This document shows positions 49,812 through 58,783 of a stretch of 64,000 nt of DNA, in pieces. Each line of letters opens with the position of its first letter. The first letter of the stretch is position 1. The stretch spans positions 1,315,220 through 1,379,219 of the forward strand of contig OZ037839.1 of the NCBI GenBank assembly GCA_964035575.1. The letters run 5' to 3'. The translations under genes and the position numbers were made by a program. Source of the stretch: Rhynchopus sp. YZ270_cl-10 (lineage: Eukaryota; Euglenozoa; Diplonemea; Diplonemida; Diplonemidae). Below the pieces are notes generated by a model, which had not been told where the DNA came from, made no database searches, and saw nothing but the letters and a program-made list of their open reading frames with translations.

Positions 49812-49830
49812 TAAAATCAAACATTGTTTT

Positions 49831-50040
49831 TATACCTGCAAGCGTAGCTTAAATAGGCTGATTGACGTGGGCCTGGCATGCCCCATTTTTCACTTTTTAT
49901 CATCGATTTAAACCGATCACCGTGGATCACCACCGACCAAGCTCAGCGTCAATCAGCCTATTAAAGGAGAAGTAGTTTCTCCGATACAGTCGCCAATCAC
50001 CCCCTCCAACAGGGTTCATCGAGTAATCAACGAAAAAAAA
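49831..50040 (+). repeat. Host repeat copy 2
   Basis: TATACCTGCAAGCGTAGCTTAA, then an insertion, then AGGAGAAGTAGTTTCTCCGA and TCGCCAATCACCCC to AATCAACGAAAAAA. Counterpart of copy 1. Confidence 0.75.
49854..49960. mobile_element. 107-bp TIR element at the TTAA site of host copy 2
   Basis: TAGGCTGATTGACG at the left, its exact inverse at the right; flanked by TTAAA (49849-49853, 49961-49965). In host copy 1 the same TTAA is occupied by a piggyBac-like element. Confidence 0.75.
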
Positions 50041-50074
50041 CCTTTTTTCCCCTTTTACTTACCGATCAGAGTTA

Positions 50075-50192
50075 CAGTCATCCAACAAAGGTTGGTGGGG
50101 TAAAAACCCACCAATTTTTTTTCGATCCCCCAAATACACCAATATTTTTGCCCCACCAACCTTTTTACCCACCAACGTTTGTTGGGTGACTG
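50075..50192. mobile_element. 118-bp MITE, CAGTCA ends
   Basis: CAGTCATCCAACAAAGGTTG pairs with the inverse at 50170-50192 (CAACGTTTGTTGGGTGACTG); TA precedes it, TG follows. Confidence 0.6.
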
Positions 50193-50257
50193 TGCTATTT
50201 TTTTTTGATACAGACCTTCTATTTTGCTCTCTTTTAAGGATCCTGTGAACAACAAAT

Positions 50258-50282
50258 GGCTGCCTATCTAGTGATAGTAGTC
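50258..50282 (+). ncRNA. Stem-loop family H5, copy c
   Basis: GGCT/AGTC and TATC/GATA around TAGT; preceded by TTGCTCTCTTTTAAGGATCC, also seen before copy d. Confidence 0.5.
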
Positions 50283-50412
50283 TCTCGTCAAACAAAATAT
50301 TTTTGCAGCGCTTTACTGATGTGCTCAGCGACATCAATCACCTATGCCGATATGTTGTATTATTTTTTGTACGGCACACACACACACACTCACTCTCTCT
50401 CTCTTTCTCTTT

Positions 50413-50988
50413 AAAGGGGTGCCCCGTCGATTATTTACCTTTTGTAATATTTACCTTCGTGTATTATTTACCTTTTTAATGCCAAACATTGTATTATTTA
50501 CCTTTCGTGTATTATTTACCTTTTGAATTGGCATTTAATTAATTAATTTTCCGCCCCGCTTTTTTTGGGTGAAGTTCTGAGGCACTGGACGTGTCGCTGA
50601 AGCTCTCAACGTCCAGGTCCAGGCTCGCCACGCTTGCCTCGTCGAGGCCGACGACCACCTCGCAGCGGCCACAGCGCACCTCATCCCACTGGTGGTTCAG
50701 CTCTGCAAGGGTCGAGGCGTTCAACATGACGGCGAGAGGGGTTCCGGGGAGGGGGAAGGGCGGGGTGTGAAAATCTGTTGTGCAGTGAGTCGGGAGTCTA
50801 GTGGGTGTGCATCGAAAACAGGACCGTTTACCCGCAATAGGTCAAACCGTATATTATTTACCTTTTGAATTAATAAAGTCCAAATATTGTATTATTTACC
50901 TTCCATGTATTATTTACCTTCCGTGTATTATTTACCTTTCGTGTATTATTTACCTTTTCAAAAGGTAAATAATCGACGGAGCACCCCT
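50413..50988. mobile_element. 576-bp TTAA-flanked element with TATTATTTACC repeats
   Basis: TTAA at 50409-50412 and 50989-50992. Ends AGGGGTGCCCCGTCGATTA and its inverse with one change, continuing over about 30 bases. Inside each end are several direct copies of GTGTATTATTTACCTTTCGT. A - strand frame (50539-50727) encodes an acidic, Ser-rich stretch (LDVESFSDTSSASELHPKK) reminiscent of transposase N-termini but too short to assign. Confidence 0.75.
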
Positions 50989-50992
50989 TTAA

Positions 50993-51421
50993 CGATTTTA
51001 TCTTGATTAATTTCAGTTCTCCGTTGTGTGCACAATGACCCCCCACTTCTCCTGAGTTTTGTTTTATGATTACCGAATGTGATAAAGGTGGCACTTCACT
51101 GCACCTCACATATTTAGCCACCGTTTGGGTCACACTTTTTTGTGATCAAAGGGTGACTAAGCAACAAGAAGATTTGGTTCACTTTCTAAATGCTTCTTTT
51201 GTTTTGTTTCGGGTCTCGCTATCCCACGGCGCGTCTGCGCCTTCTGTCCCCAGAGACCCCAGGGGGTGTTTTTATTTTTTTTTTTTGAACCACAATGAAT
51301 AACGAAGGTCCCAGCGGATCTGACAATCGATAGCGGCGCGCTTTTCTTAGATGTGACTTTTGCTGGACGGAACTTTTCGTGATGCATTGTACCAATCTTT
51401 GTTTTTCTTTTTTGAGACATA
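50993..51421. other. Spacer
   Basis: Holds a degenerate H1 at 51152-51186 (GGTGACTAAGC with TTGGTTCACTTTC). No gene seen. Confidence 0.3.
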
Positions 51422-51524
51422 CAGTTGGACAAGAAACTTGACGGCCACATAATATTGGCGGATTTTGGGGGTTTTCTTGCAATTAGTATTGGCGACTTTT
51501 TGGTCACCAATTCTTGACCAACTG
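51422..51524. mobile_element. 103-bp MITE, CAGTTGG ends, copy 2
   Basis: TA on both sides (51420-51421, 51525-51526); CAGTTGGACAAGAA left, TTCTTGACCAACTG right. TA duplication and CAGT start fit Tc1/mariner-type MITEs. Confidence 0.7.
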
Positions 51525-51584
51525 TACGCACCCATACTCATTTGGTATTTTATTTTTTTCCGTGCACAGCAACAAAAAAAAATA

Positions 51585-51612
51585 GTGGAGCACACTCTGG
51601 GGGTGGCTACAC
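51585..51612 (+). ncRNA. Stem-loop family H6, copy d
   Basis: GTG-G-AG-CAC pairs with GTG-G-CT-A-CAC; tail TGATACAAACCAA. Confidence 0.5.
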
Positions 51613-51831
51613 TGATACAAACCAATTTTTCAAACAAAGAAAATGCGAGGTGTCTACACGTTATCAATTATTTATTCAAACATAAATGCTAGAACCTCAG
51701 CCTAGGCCTTCTCTTTAAGAGTAGTTAGTATTCTGGTGAAGACTTGTACGCATAGGCTTGCTGCTAACCATACAGATCAAAACACAAAAAAACCGCCCCC
51801 CTCTTTTGGGTACACTGTGTTTCCACAAAAC
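51613..51831. other. Spacer, no gene seen
   Basis: Unique sequence leading into the leader of the PDZ gene. Confidence 0.3.
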
Positions 51832-51861
51832 TTCTCATCCCCACCCCCCTCCCCTGCACAG
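51832..51861 (+). promoter_or_regulatory. Putative trans-splice acceptor of the PDZ gene
   Basis: CATCCCCACCCCCCTCCCC then TGCACAG, ending 92 bases before the chosen ATG. Confidence 0.45.
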
Positions 51862-51882
51862 AACACACTGCACCATGACACC

Positions 51883-51957
51883 ATGCGTTGGCCCTACCCT
51901 GCTTCGAAGATAACCCACCCTCCAAAATTGGATTCGGAAACAAACAGCCCACAATGA
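51883..51957 (+). other. Upstream reading frame overlapping the PDZ start
   Basis: ATG 51883 opens 24 codons and stops at TGA 51955-51957, which overlaps the main start as ATGA. Another, 12 codons long, begins at ATG 51874. Such an overlap could tune initiation on the main frame. Confidence 0.45.
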
Positions 51958-53735
51958 CTCAGCCAATATACATGCCAATTGATGTGCCTGCAGAGTACGC
52001 GGCTCTGAATTTGAATAGCACAGGGCGTCCGTTGTATGCGCTCATGGTTGTCAATAAGGTGTCGTCTGCTGGGAAAAAGGACCTTCGGTTATTATGCGTA
52101 AATGATTGTGTCGTCCTGCAGCTCACTAAAGCCGCGAAGGTGAAGAGAGTAGCGCGTCTTGAGGATGTGAGTGAGGTGGCTGTAGACACTACAAAAAATT
52201 GGATCAATTTAAGCTTCACAACGGATCGGGATTGGATGATGGAGCGGACAGGGCATAGTACCAACCAACCGAAGGATTTGACGGATTTTATCGAGTTGCT
52301 ACGCCATTTGAGACGGAATCGTAGTTTAACTCAATTAAAGGTGACGAAACGGGGTTTGGTTGTGTCCAAACCACGTCTAGCATCAAGAGGGAAAGACTCC
52401 TCACGGCATCGGATGGAACAGCTTGGTGCCAGCGGAATGCAGATCCCACCAGACGTCCGACGCACCCGAGCAGAAGAGTACGCAAAAGAACTTCGCGCAG
52501 TTAAACGAAAAATCACCTTGAAAACCCCCAACGAGCCTTGGGGGTTAGAAATTATCAAAACACCCGACGGGCGTGCGTCGATTTCACGGTCTTCAGATGC
52601 CGCACAACGAGCCGGAGTGCTTCCAGGAATAATATGTCAAATAAACGGACAACGCGTTGATCATCACACTGCAACAAAACTGCTGAAATCTGCTGTCGCT
52701 GAAAAAGAGAAGGAGATGACATTGCACATTGTACCTAACCCTGTTGCTGAGCTGAATGATGCCAAACAACGAAGCGAACGTGAACATGACGAACAACGCC
52801 AGCGCCTTGAGGACGAACTCATCGAAAAGGCAACAGAAGTCGAGCAACTCAAACACACCATGCAGGCGGCCGAAGCAGACACCCAGGCGGACCTCCGCGC
52901 CGAACGCACAAAGTCCGCCGCCTCCCAAGCTCTCGGAGAAGCCCTGAAAGACGAAATCCTGGACCTAAAAACCGAGGTACGAGACCTCAAACAGGAGGCA
53001 GAAGAGGAGCGCCTCCGCGTACAGGAGAAACTCGCCGACCCTGCCTCCTTCGGCGTTACCGTCCTCCCGGACCATGTGGTCAGAGAGTTCCGTGCCACCA
53101 CCGCTGCCTCGCCCCCAAAAAGTGTCAACCAACCCGGTGGAGTGCACGATGCACTGTCTCGTATCAGACGTGGTGATTTTTCTCCTGAACAGCATCATTC
53201 AGAAGAAATCAAACGGCGTCTCAAAGACCAAGCGAAAAAGACAGAAAACCTTCAACTAGAACTACAACGGATGCGGGTCCTCACCCTTTCACGCGAGGCG
53301 CCTCCACCACCCCTTGAGGCACCTCCACTTCCTATAGACGACTCACCACCCCCAATCGAACTCAGAGACCCAAGAACGTCCCCATCACCCTTAGGTTCGC
53401 CTTCTGTGATGTTTACACCGCGGGATGAAAGGACGTCGCAGGTGATAATGACTCCGTTGATGACACCCAAGCAGGACTCTCCTGGGGCAATCAAGGGGGT
53501 GCTGTCTGCAGGGAAGGGAGGGGGGTCGCTACCACGGCAGGAGAACTCCCTGCGGGATTGGTATTCAGGCAGGTTGGGGATGGACGAGGATGATGGTGGT
53601 GGTGGAGGGGGAGGAGGTGGTGGAGGAAGTGTTTCGCCCCTCAGGGGAGCGGACCCGAAGCGGACGTACCTGGTACCCACGTCGCCTGTCGCGTCGTTGC
53701 CAGGGAGGTCAATAAGGGTGCGTGCGCAAGCCTAG
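51954..53735 (+). CDS. PDZ and coiled-coil protein
   Basis: 593 residues. Residues of about 20-120 look like a PH/myosin-tail-like domain (LRLLCVNDCVVLQL, VKRVARLEDVSEVAVD, LTDFIELLRHLRR). A PDZ domain follows at about 190-262: ITLKTPNEPWGLEIIKTPDG, SDAAQRAGVLPGIICQINGQ and VDHHTATKLLKSA, though the carboxylate-binding loop is PWGLEI instead of GLGF. Residues 265-370 form a Glu/Gln/Arg-rich coiled coil with ERTKSAASQALGEALKDEIL. The C-terminus is Pro-rich and has a Gly run (about 11 G) after MDEDDGGG. This layout suits a cytoskeletal or membrane-cortex scaffold; no partner can be named. ATG 51954 is the first in-frame Met; two short upstream frames precede it. Confidence 0.65.
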   Translation: MTQPIYMPIDVPAEYAALNLNSTGRPLYALMVVNKVSSAGKKDLRLLCVNDCVVLQLTKAAKVKRVARLEDVSEVAVDTTKNWINLSFTTDRDWMMERTGHSTNQPKDLTDFIELLRHLRRNRSLTQLKVTKRGLVVSKPRLASRGKDSSRHRMEQLGASGMQIPPDVRRTRAEEYAKELRAVKRKITLKTPNEPWGLEIIKTPDGRASISRSSDAAQRAGVLPGIICQINGQRVDHHTATKLLKSAVAEKEKEMTLHIVPNPVAELNDAKQRSEREHDEQRQRLEDELIEKATEVEQLKHTMQAAEADTQADLRAERTKSAASQALGEALKDEILDLKTEVRDLKQEAEEERLRVQEKLADPASFGVTVLPDHVVREFRATTAASPPKSVNQPGGVHDALSRIRRGDFSPEQHHSEEIKRRLKDQAKKTENLQLELQRMRVLTLSREAPPPPLEAPPLPIDDSPPPIELRDPRTSPSPLGSPSVMFTPRDERTSQVIMTPLMTPKQDSPGAIKGVLSAGKGGGSLPRQENSLRDWYSGRLGMDEDDGGGGGGGGGGGSVSPLRGADPKRTYLVPTSPVASLPGRSIRVRAQA

Positions 53736-54100
53736 AGGGGAGGAGGTGGAGGTTGAGGTGCAAGAGGAGGGGGGGGTAGTTATGTATTGGATTTTTTTTT
53801 TTCTTGTGCGCCTGGGTTTTTTGCTCACTTTGACTGAATGTGGGTGGCAAAGGTGCATTATATAGTTTCGAGAACAAAATCTCAAACGCCCATTTTTTTT
53901 TTTTCTGGCCTTGAAGCCATTCCACAGTACCTTCACGCCCGACGCGTATCTTTTGTGTTTTTTTTAAAAAAAATCAGTATTGCACAGTGGGAGTGCATCC
54001 TCGGGTGGCTACACTAATACAAACCAAGTTTTCAAAAAAAAAAAAACGTACATTCTGTGCAATTTTTGCACAGGAGAGGGCCCTACCCGTCTCCCCCACA
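53736..54100. other. Spacer with H6 stem-loop
   Basis: 53987-54014 is H6 copy e (GTG...CTACAC, tail TAATACAAACCAAG). The rest is T/A-run rich. Confidence 0.35.
53987..54014 (+). ncRNA. Stem-loop family H6, copy e
   Basis: GTGGGAGTGCATCC opposite GGGTGGCTACAC; pairing with mismatches. Confidence 0.4.
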
Positions 54101-54166
54101 CACGGTGACCATGCCCCGGGTATCATGTTGTTTCATCATGCTACCCAGGGGCACATGGTCACCGTG
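54101..54166. repeat. 66-bp palindrome
   Basis: CACGGTGACCATG pairs with CATGGTCACCGTG; inside, CCCCGGGTA and TACCCAGGGG continue the stem with small bulges. Confidence 0.65.
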
Positions 54167-54471
54167 ACACCATAGGAGATTTGGCGTTTTTTCTCTCGTC
54201 CATGTTTATTTAGTTTATAGATGACTGAGTACTAATCGGGGGTAATTCTTGCGCAGAATATGGCCCCAATGTGGATGCAGAAGAGACGCGTCCATCTTGA
54301 CAATTTTTCTTTTTCTTTTCTATATGGGTATGTTCACGTGGGGCATATTCAATTTTTTTCTTCTTTTGCGTTTCCCTCAAAAAATCCCCATCTCACTCCC
54401 CCCGCGCATTTGTGCTACACAGTTAGCACTGCCACGTTGTGTATGTAAACAATAATAAACCCTGTTCTTTA

Positions 54472-54502
54472 GGTGACTAAGCACGCGAAGCTTAGAATCA
54501 TT
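54472..54502 (+). ncRNA. Stem-loop family H1, copy k
   Basis: CTAAGC/GCTTAG around ACGCGAA; flanks GGTGA and ATCATTTT. Confidence 0.5.
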
Positions 54503-54523
54503 TTACCGTTTTTTTTAAATATA

Positions 54524-54551
54524 GAGGTGTCCACGAGAGGCACATTTCGTC
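54524..54551 (+). ncRNA. Stem-loop family H2, copy f
   Basis: GAGGTGTCC, loop ACGAGAGG, then CACATTTCGTC; only 20 bases after the H1 element. Confidence 0.45.
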
Positions 54552-55374
54552 TTTAGGTTTTCTATGTATTTTTTTTTGGGGGGTCACTGTACGCCAGGGG
54601 ACATTGGTAGTTTGAGATTTTGAAAAAAAAGCCGGTGTGAGCCAAAAAAGCCGGTGTGAGGCAATTTTTTTTTCCCCACGCATTTTTGGCAGAGACCTCC
54701 ACAACTCTTTCCCCTCCGCGCCCTTGTCTAACCATATGGCATCAAAACTTTTCTGGCGAAGCCACGGTACGCAACATTTCAAAAATTGTGACATAAAATC
54801 GCACGCTTTTATAGCCAAACTATGGTAAAGGTAGCTGTGACTATGGCCTAGGGTAGAGCTGTGGGCTACCGCTCGTCATTTTTAGCTGCGCCGCAGGCGC
54901 ACGGTACGCTACTTTTTTATGAGAGTTGCAAACATCTATTTCTTTTGATTGAACGGACCGATTGGTCTTTGTGGTGGGGTCACATGCACATAAGAAACCG
55001 CTACAGATGTGGTTGTAGCCTTGTATGAGGAGATAAAATTCAGAAAAAAATTCAAAAATCTGCCTTTTTCTTTTTTTTTTTTTTTTTTCTCAAAATCCCA
55101 CACCGGCTTAGCCGGTGTGGCCACACCGGCACACCGGCATACTAATGTCCCCTGCTGTACGCCCCATATGCGGCACCTGGTCACCGTATGCCCTCCCCCA
55201 CCCCCCTGTTAATTGTTGCCGCTCACACCATGCTTTTTTTTGGTTTTTGTTTTTTTTTTCCATTTGCGCTCCAGGGTTCGATAACCCCACGCGTTCCATC
55301 CACCCTAGTACACCTTCTTCCTAATCCCATGGCGTTTTTTTTTTTTTTTTTTTGCACGACCGACCTTTATCTGC

Positions 55375-55403
55375 GATTCGTATGCACAAGAGGCACCTTC
55401 ATC
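55375..55403 (+). ncRNA. Stem-loop family H2, copy g
   Basis: GAT and TGC around ACAAGAG with GCA and ATC; followed by TTTCAGG. Confidence 0.4.
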
Positions 55404-55625
55404 TTTCAGGCCCTTTTTTTTTCTTTTTTTCTTTTAAATATCGCGCCTTGAAAGATAAACGAGGTGCAGTGTGCCGCATTGCCACTCAACTCCTCTGTAC
55501 ACCCCCTTCCGCCTAGTCAACTTCATGTTTCTCCCCACCCTTAAATTTTTACTTAATAGACAGGTACACCCCCACTCCGATCAGGGGAAATGATTGCGTA
55601 CCGTTCAGGTACATATGCTATAGAA

Positions 55626-56875
55626 AGACAACAAACACTGGTGGGGTAAAAACTAAGGTTGCCCCTGAAATAAAAAATACCAAGTACGCAACAACTACGC
55701 ACTAAGTACGCAAACGAGGCCGAGTCGGCCTCGCCAAGGCCTGAAAATAAATACTCAGGCGTGCCTGAGGCGTACTCGGGATTAGTTACGTTTAAGTACG
55801 CCTCAGGCACGCCTGGGTATATTTATATTTCTTACCAGCATTTTGGTTCAAATGCGGGGTCGCACGATGAAAAATGCGCCTCTGGGCCGAGCGAGTCGAA
55901 AAAATGAAAAGGGTTCGCTAAGCTTTGGTGCTGATGATATATATTTTGGTGGTACCTTCGGGTATTTCATTGATTCAAGAATCATTGTAAACAAATCTCG
56001 GGGGTGCTTTTCGACTGGGTCCCTTCGGGGCCAACTTGATGCAAGACGGAAGAGGCTCATACAAGGCTGGACCCTCTAACACTAGAGAGATCCCATCGAG
56101 ATCCCAGAATTTTACACAGGCCTCCTTGATCCACAGACCACAGCTCTATTTTTAGTACAACTATGGGGTGACCAAAGGACTTATTTATACTTTTTTATAC
56201 CCTAGGTATAACTCATCTTCTGCGAAGCCTCTTTTTAGGAGGCAGTTTACTGTAAGCAGTAACCATGATATTTTTCCACTAAAGATATCTTGCGACCCCG
56301 CAATTTTCTCAGCAGGACACCAAAAGTTGATTTCAGCACATTTCAGGGGGCGGAGGAAATACATGGCATGACTTAGAAACGTGGTGACCTGTGCATAATA
56401 ATTTTACATATCAGTAGAAATATGAAACCGAGTGTACTTTCCCCTGCTTTTTGGTACAAACTTAAAGTCACGCATTTTTTGCTAAAAAAATTGTCCGACC
56501 CCGGAATTTTTTCAGATCGCTCCGGAAATGCATCAGAGGCCCTTTTTGCGGGGGGAAAATACACACCAGGCGCCTGAAACGCAATTATACGTTGATATAT
56601 ACTCAGGCGTGCCTGAGGCGTACTTAAACGTAACTAATCCCGAGTACGCCTCAGGCACGCCTCAGATATATTTTCCAGATACGAGTATTTTCAGGCGTAC
56701 CCGGCCTCGTTGCATTGTATGGCAATATAGGGTATTCCTGTATTTTTTTTTTTCCGTGCACAAAGTGCGCAGCAAGTACGCAAAATGGGGTTTTCAGGAG
56801 CACCAAAGGTAGTTTTTTTTTTTGCGATTTTAAAACTACTAAGGAGGGTTTTCACCCCACCGCTGTTTGTTGTCT
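55626..56875. mobile_element. 1.25-kb foldback element with nested palindromes
   Basis: Ends AGACAACAAACACTGGTGGG at the left and the inverse at the right (CCCACCGCTGTTTGTTGTCT). Inside each end, ACTCAGGCGTGCCTGAGGCG pairs with CGCCTCAGGCACGCC (55761-55815; 56600-56665), and GGCCGAGTCGGCC lies at 55720-55732. No coding sequence recognised. Confidence 0.65.
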
Positions 56876-57196
56876 AACTGTAACTATACCACACCTTAGT
56901 ATATTCAAGCCGAATACTTGAAGAGGGAAAGGTCCAAACAATAATAAACAAAAGTCGGTCCTTTTTTTCAGATGTAAACCTCGAAATGGATGTAGGACTG
57001 CATTGGGGGTCCACCCCACGGTGCACCGTTCATCTCCCAGAAGCCACACTGTCACGAGAGGGGTTTGGGTTTTGTATTTCAATTCAACTTTTTTTTTGGG
57101 GGTGCAAACACCGGTAAACGAGTCTACTAGGCACTTCTTTGAGACGTAATATCAAAGGACACATTCACATTTTCTCGAAATTCCATTTTTTTAAAA

Positions 57197-57228
57197 GGTG
57201 ACTAAGCACGAGAGGCTTAGGGATCATC
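57197..57228 (+). ncRNA. Stem-loop family H1, copy l
   Basis: GGTGA and CTAAGC pair with GCTTAG and ATCATC around ACGAGAG; followed by TTATAAACTTTTC as in copy e. Confidence 0.55.
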
Positions 57229-57318
57229 TTATAAACTTTTCTTTTCTTTTTTCCACAATGAGCCACAAAGCGTGCTCCTTCTTGCTCTCTTTTAAGGGTC
57301 CTGCGAAGAGAAAACCAC

Positions 57319-57343
57319 GGCTGCTATCTTTGTGATAGTAGTC
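57319..57343 (+). ncRNA. Stem-loop family H5, copy d
   Basis: GGCT/AGTC and TATC/GATA around TTTGT. Confidence 0.5.
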
Positions 57344-57516
57344 TATAATTTAGCAATATTTTTTCCACAATGAGCCACCTGATTTTTACCCCCACGAAGA
57401 GGTGCGTATAGGGTGTAGAGGACCGTATCCGCGCCTGTACGTGGCCTGTACGCACTTATACGCGGGGTAAGTCTCAGATTAGATGAGGTTCAAAAAGTAC
57501 AAAAAAAAAATTGACA

Positions 57517-57562
57517 GTGGAGATTGCACCAACTGTGGCAACACAACCGAGGCAATCTACAC
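57517..57562 (+). ncRNA. Stem-loop family H6, copy g, extended stem
   Basis: GTG-G-AGATTGC pairs with GCAATCT-A-CAC; GTGGCAACACAACC in the loop; tail TACTCCAACAATTTATC. Confidence 0.55.
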
Positions 57563-57587
57563 TACTCCAACAATTTATCAAAAAAAA

Positions 57588-57615
57588 GGTGACTCACTAG
57601 AGAGGTAGGTTCATC
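57588..57615 (+). ncRNA. Stem-loop family H1, copy m
   Basis: GGTGACTCACTAGAGAGGTAG then GTTCATC; directly follows H6 copy g. Confidence 0.4.
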
Positions 57616-57767
57616 TTGCAAATCTTTTTTCTCTCCCCCCCCTACCCCCTAATACCCACTCTTACCTTCCCTTACATTTTTCAGTCTCACAAACAAAAAC
57701 TGGATTGTTATAACGAACCCTCTTTCTACCTTTTTCCACCTCCACCACCCTCCCTTCATACGAACAC

Positions 57768-57905
57768 TGCTCCATGAGTCTTTACCCATGGGTGGGTGCC
57801 ATCAGTGAACAGTAAACGAATACATAGAGAAAGGGTGGGGGTATTTCATTTTGTTTAATAGTTGACTCTAGACATGAACGGGGGTGGGGTGTGCATGGGT
57901 AGGGA
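57768..57905 (-). repeat. Inverted counterpart of 62818-63095
   Basis: Reverse complement of the heptamer-array region with about 92% identity by eye, but holding only two heptamer units (AGTGAAC and AGTAAAC). The pair brackets the ankyrin/cyclin-like unit. Confidence 0.7.
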
Positions 57906-58783
57906 GGTTGATAGGGAGCTCATCAAGGCAAGGGGTCGTTCTGCAAGCCTATCCAAGCTAGAGGGTCGCAGGCCAACGTCTCCCACCCACACTTTCGCCC
58001 CTTCCTCATAGTGCCTGAGGACCCTACGATGCTATCCGCATTGTGTGAGGAGGCGTTCTTTGCTGCAGATCTTTCCTCGCAAATGGGAAGCTCGCTCTTC
58101 ACCAGATCGACCGGCACGTCGTAGCGGAGAGGCATCTCCAGAATCGCATAGCGGCATTGGAAATTCTCCAGGTGTGCAAACGGTCTGCGCGCAAGCGTTG
58201 AGGAACTCAAGACCTTGCTTCGTTGCACCAAGGTTCCAGAGGGTGTTCTTCCCCAACACTTAAACACTGTAAGCGAGGGATGGCACGCCCTACACGACTC
58301 CGCGCCACAGCGTGCAGGTTGTACTCCGCTTCGGCGGGGGGTTTTTCAGTCCTTCAAAGAACTGCGAGTACGTCTGGCGGTTCTCATCGTCGTCACTCCT
58401 GGATCGACTCCCCTGTACAAGACAGTGGTTTGACGCTGCGTAGGCGCCGGCCAAGAAAGGCCAATTTGCCTCAGAGGGGGGTGGGAAGGATTTGGCCCTG
58501 ATGGACGGATCAGCTTGTCTGCCAGGCTTCGCTCAGTAGGCTTCTCTCAAGCTGATGCAGGGTGTGCCTCATGTCACAGACCTCCCCTCCTGCCCTACGT
58601 GGAGAAATAACCCGAAGAACGCATATCTCATTTGGAGGCGTCCTTCACTGCAGTTGCACAGTGAGCCATACTGCGTGATGCCGGGTGCTTATCCCCTCCT
58701 CTGTCCACACACCTTCACAAAGAGTAACGTCACTCCACCACTGACAGACACACAGCATACGACACAGCAACGACACACAAGTA
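57906..58783. other. Spacer and ankyrin gene leader, with an unassigned gene relic
   Basis: 58022-58265 on the + strand has coding character (MLSALCEEAFFAADLSSQMG; later VEELKTLLRCTKVPEGVLPQ) but contains stops; family unknown. 58600-58783 is the ankyrin leader, repeated at 63098-63266, with CACACAG/GACACAG acceptor-like ends. Confidence 0.4.

Larger units (their letters stand above)
48756..49830. other. Spacer with stem-loops
   Basis: H6 at 49235-49261, H3 at 49445-49484 (CATACA/TGTATG around CTGTCACAAGAGGG), H1 at 49503-49530, H2 at 49745-49771, H5 at 49790-49811: five elements in less than 600 bases. No gene seen. Confidence 0.45.
54167..55625. other. Spacer with stem-loops and repeat copy
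   Basis: 54472-54502 H1; 54524-54551 and 55375-55403 H2; 54755-54920 a degenerate copy of the 12374 repeat; 55097-55140 has tandem GCCGGTGTG/CACCGGC. No gene seen. Confidence 0.45.
56876..57767. other. Spacer with stem-loops
   Basis: 57041-57085 H3; 57197-57228 H1; 57319-57343 H5; 57378-57470 an inverted pair similar to 31863-31935; 57517-57562 H6; 57588-57615 H1. No gene seen. Confidence 0.45.

Noticed and set aside
55270-55290. GGGTTCGATAACCCC as the T arm of a tRNA
   Set aside because: No D or anticodon arm can be formed upstream.
58215-58433. VFQSFKELRVRLAVLIVVTP as a retrotransposon RNase H piece
   Set aside because: Only a faint resemblance over 25 residues, no reverse transcriptase motif nearby.
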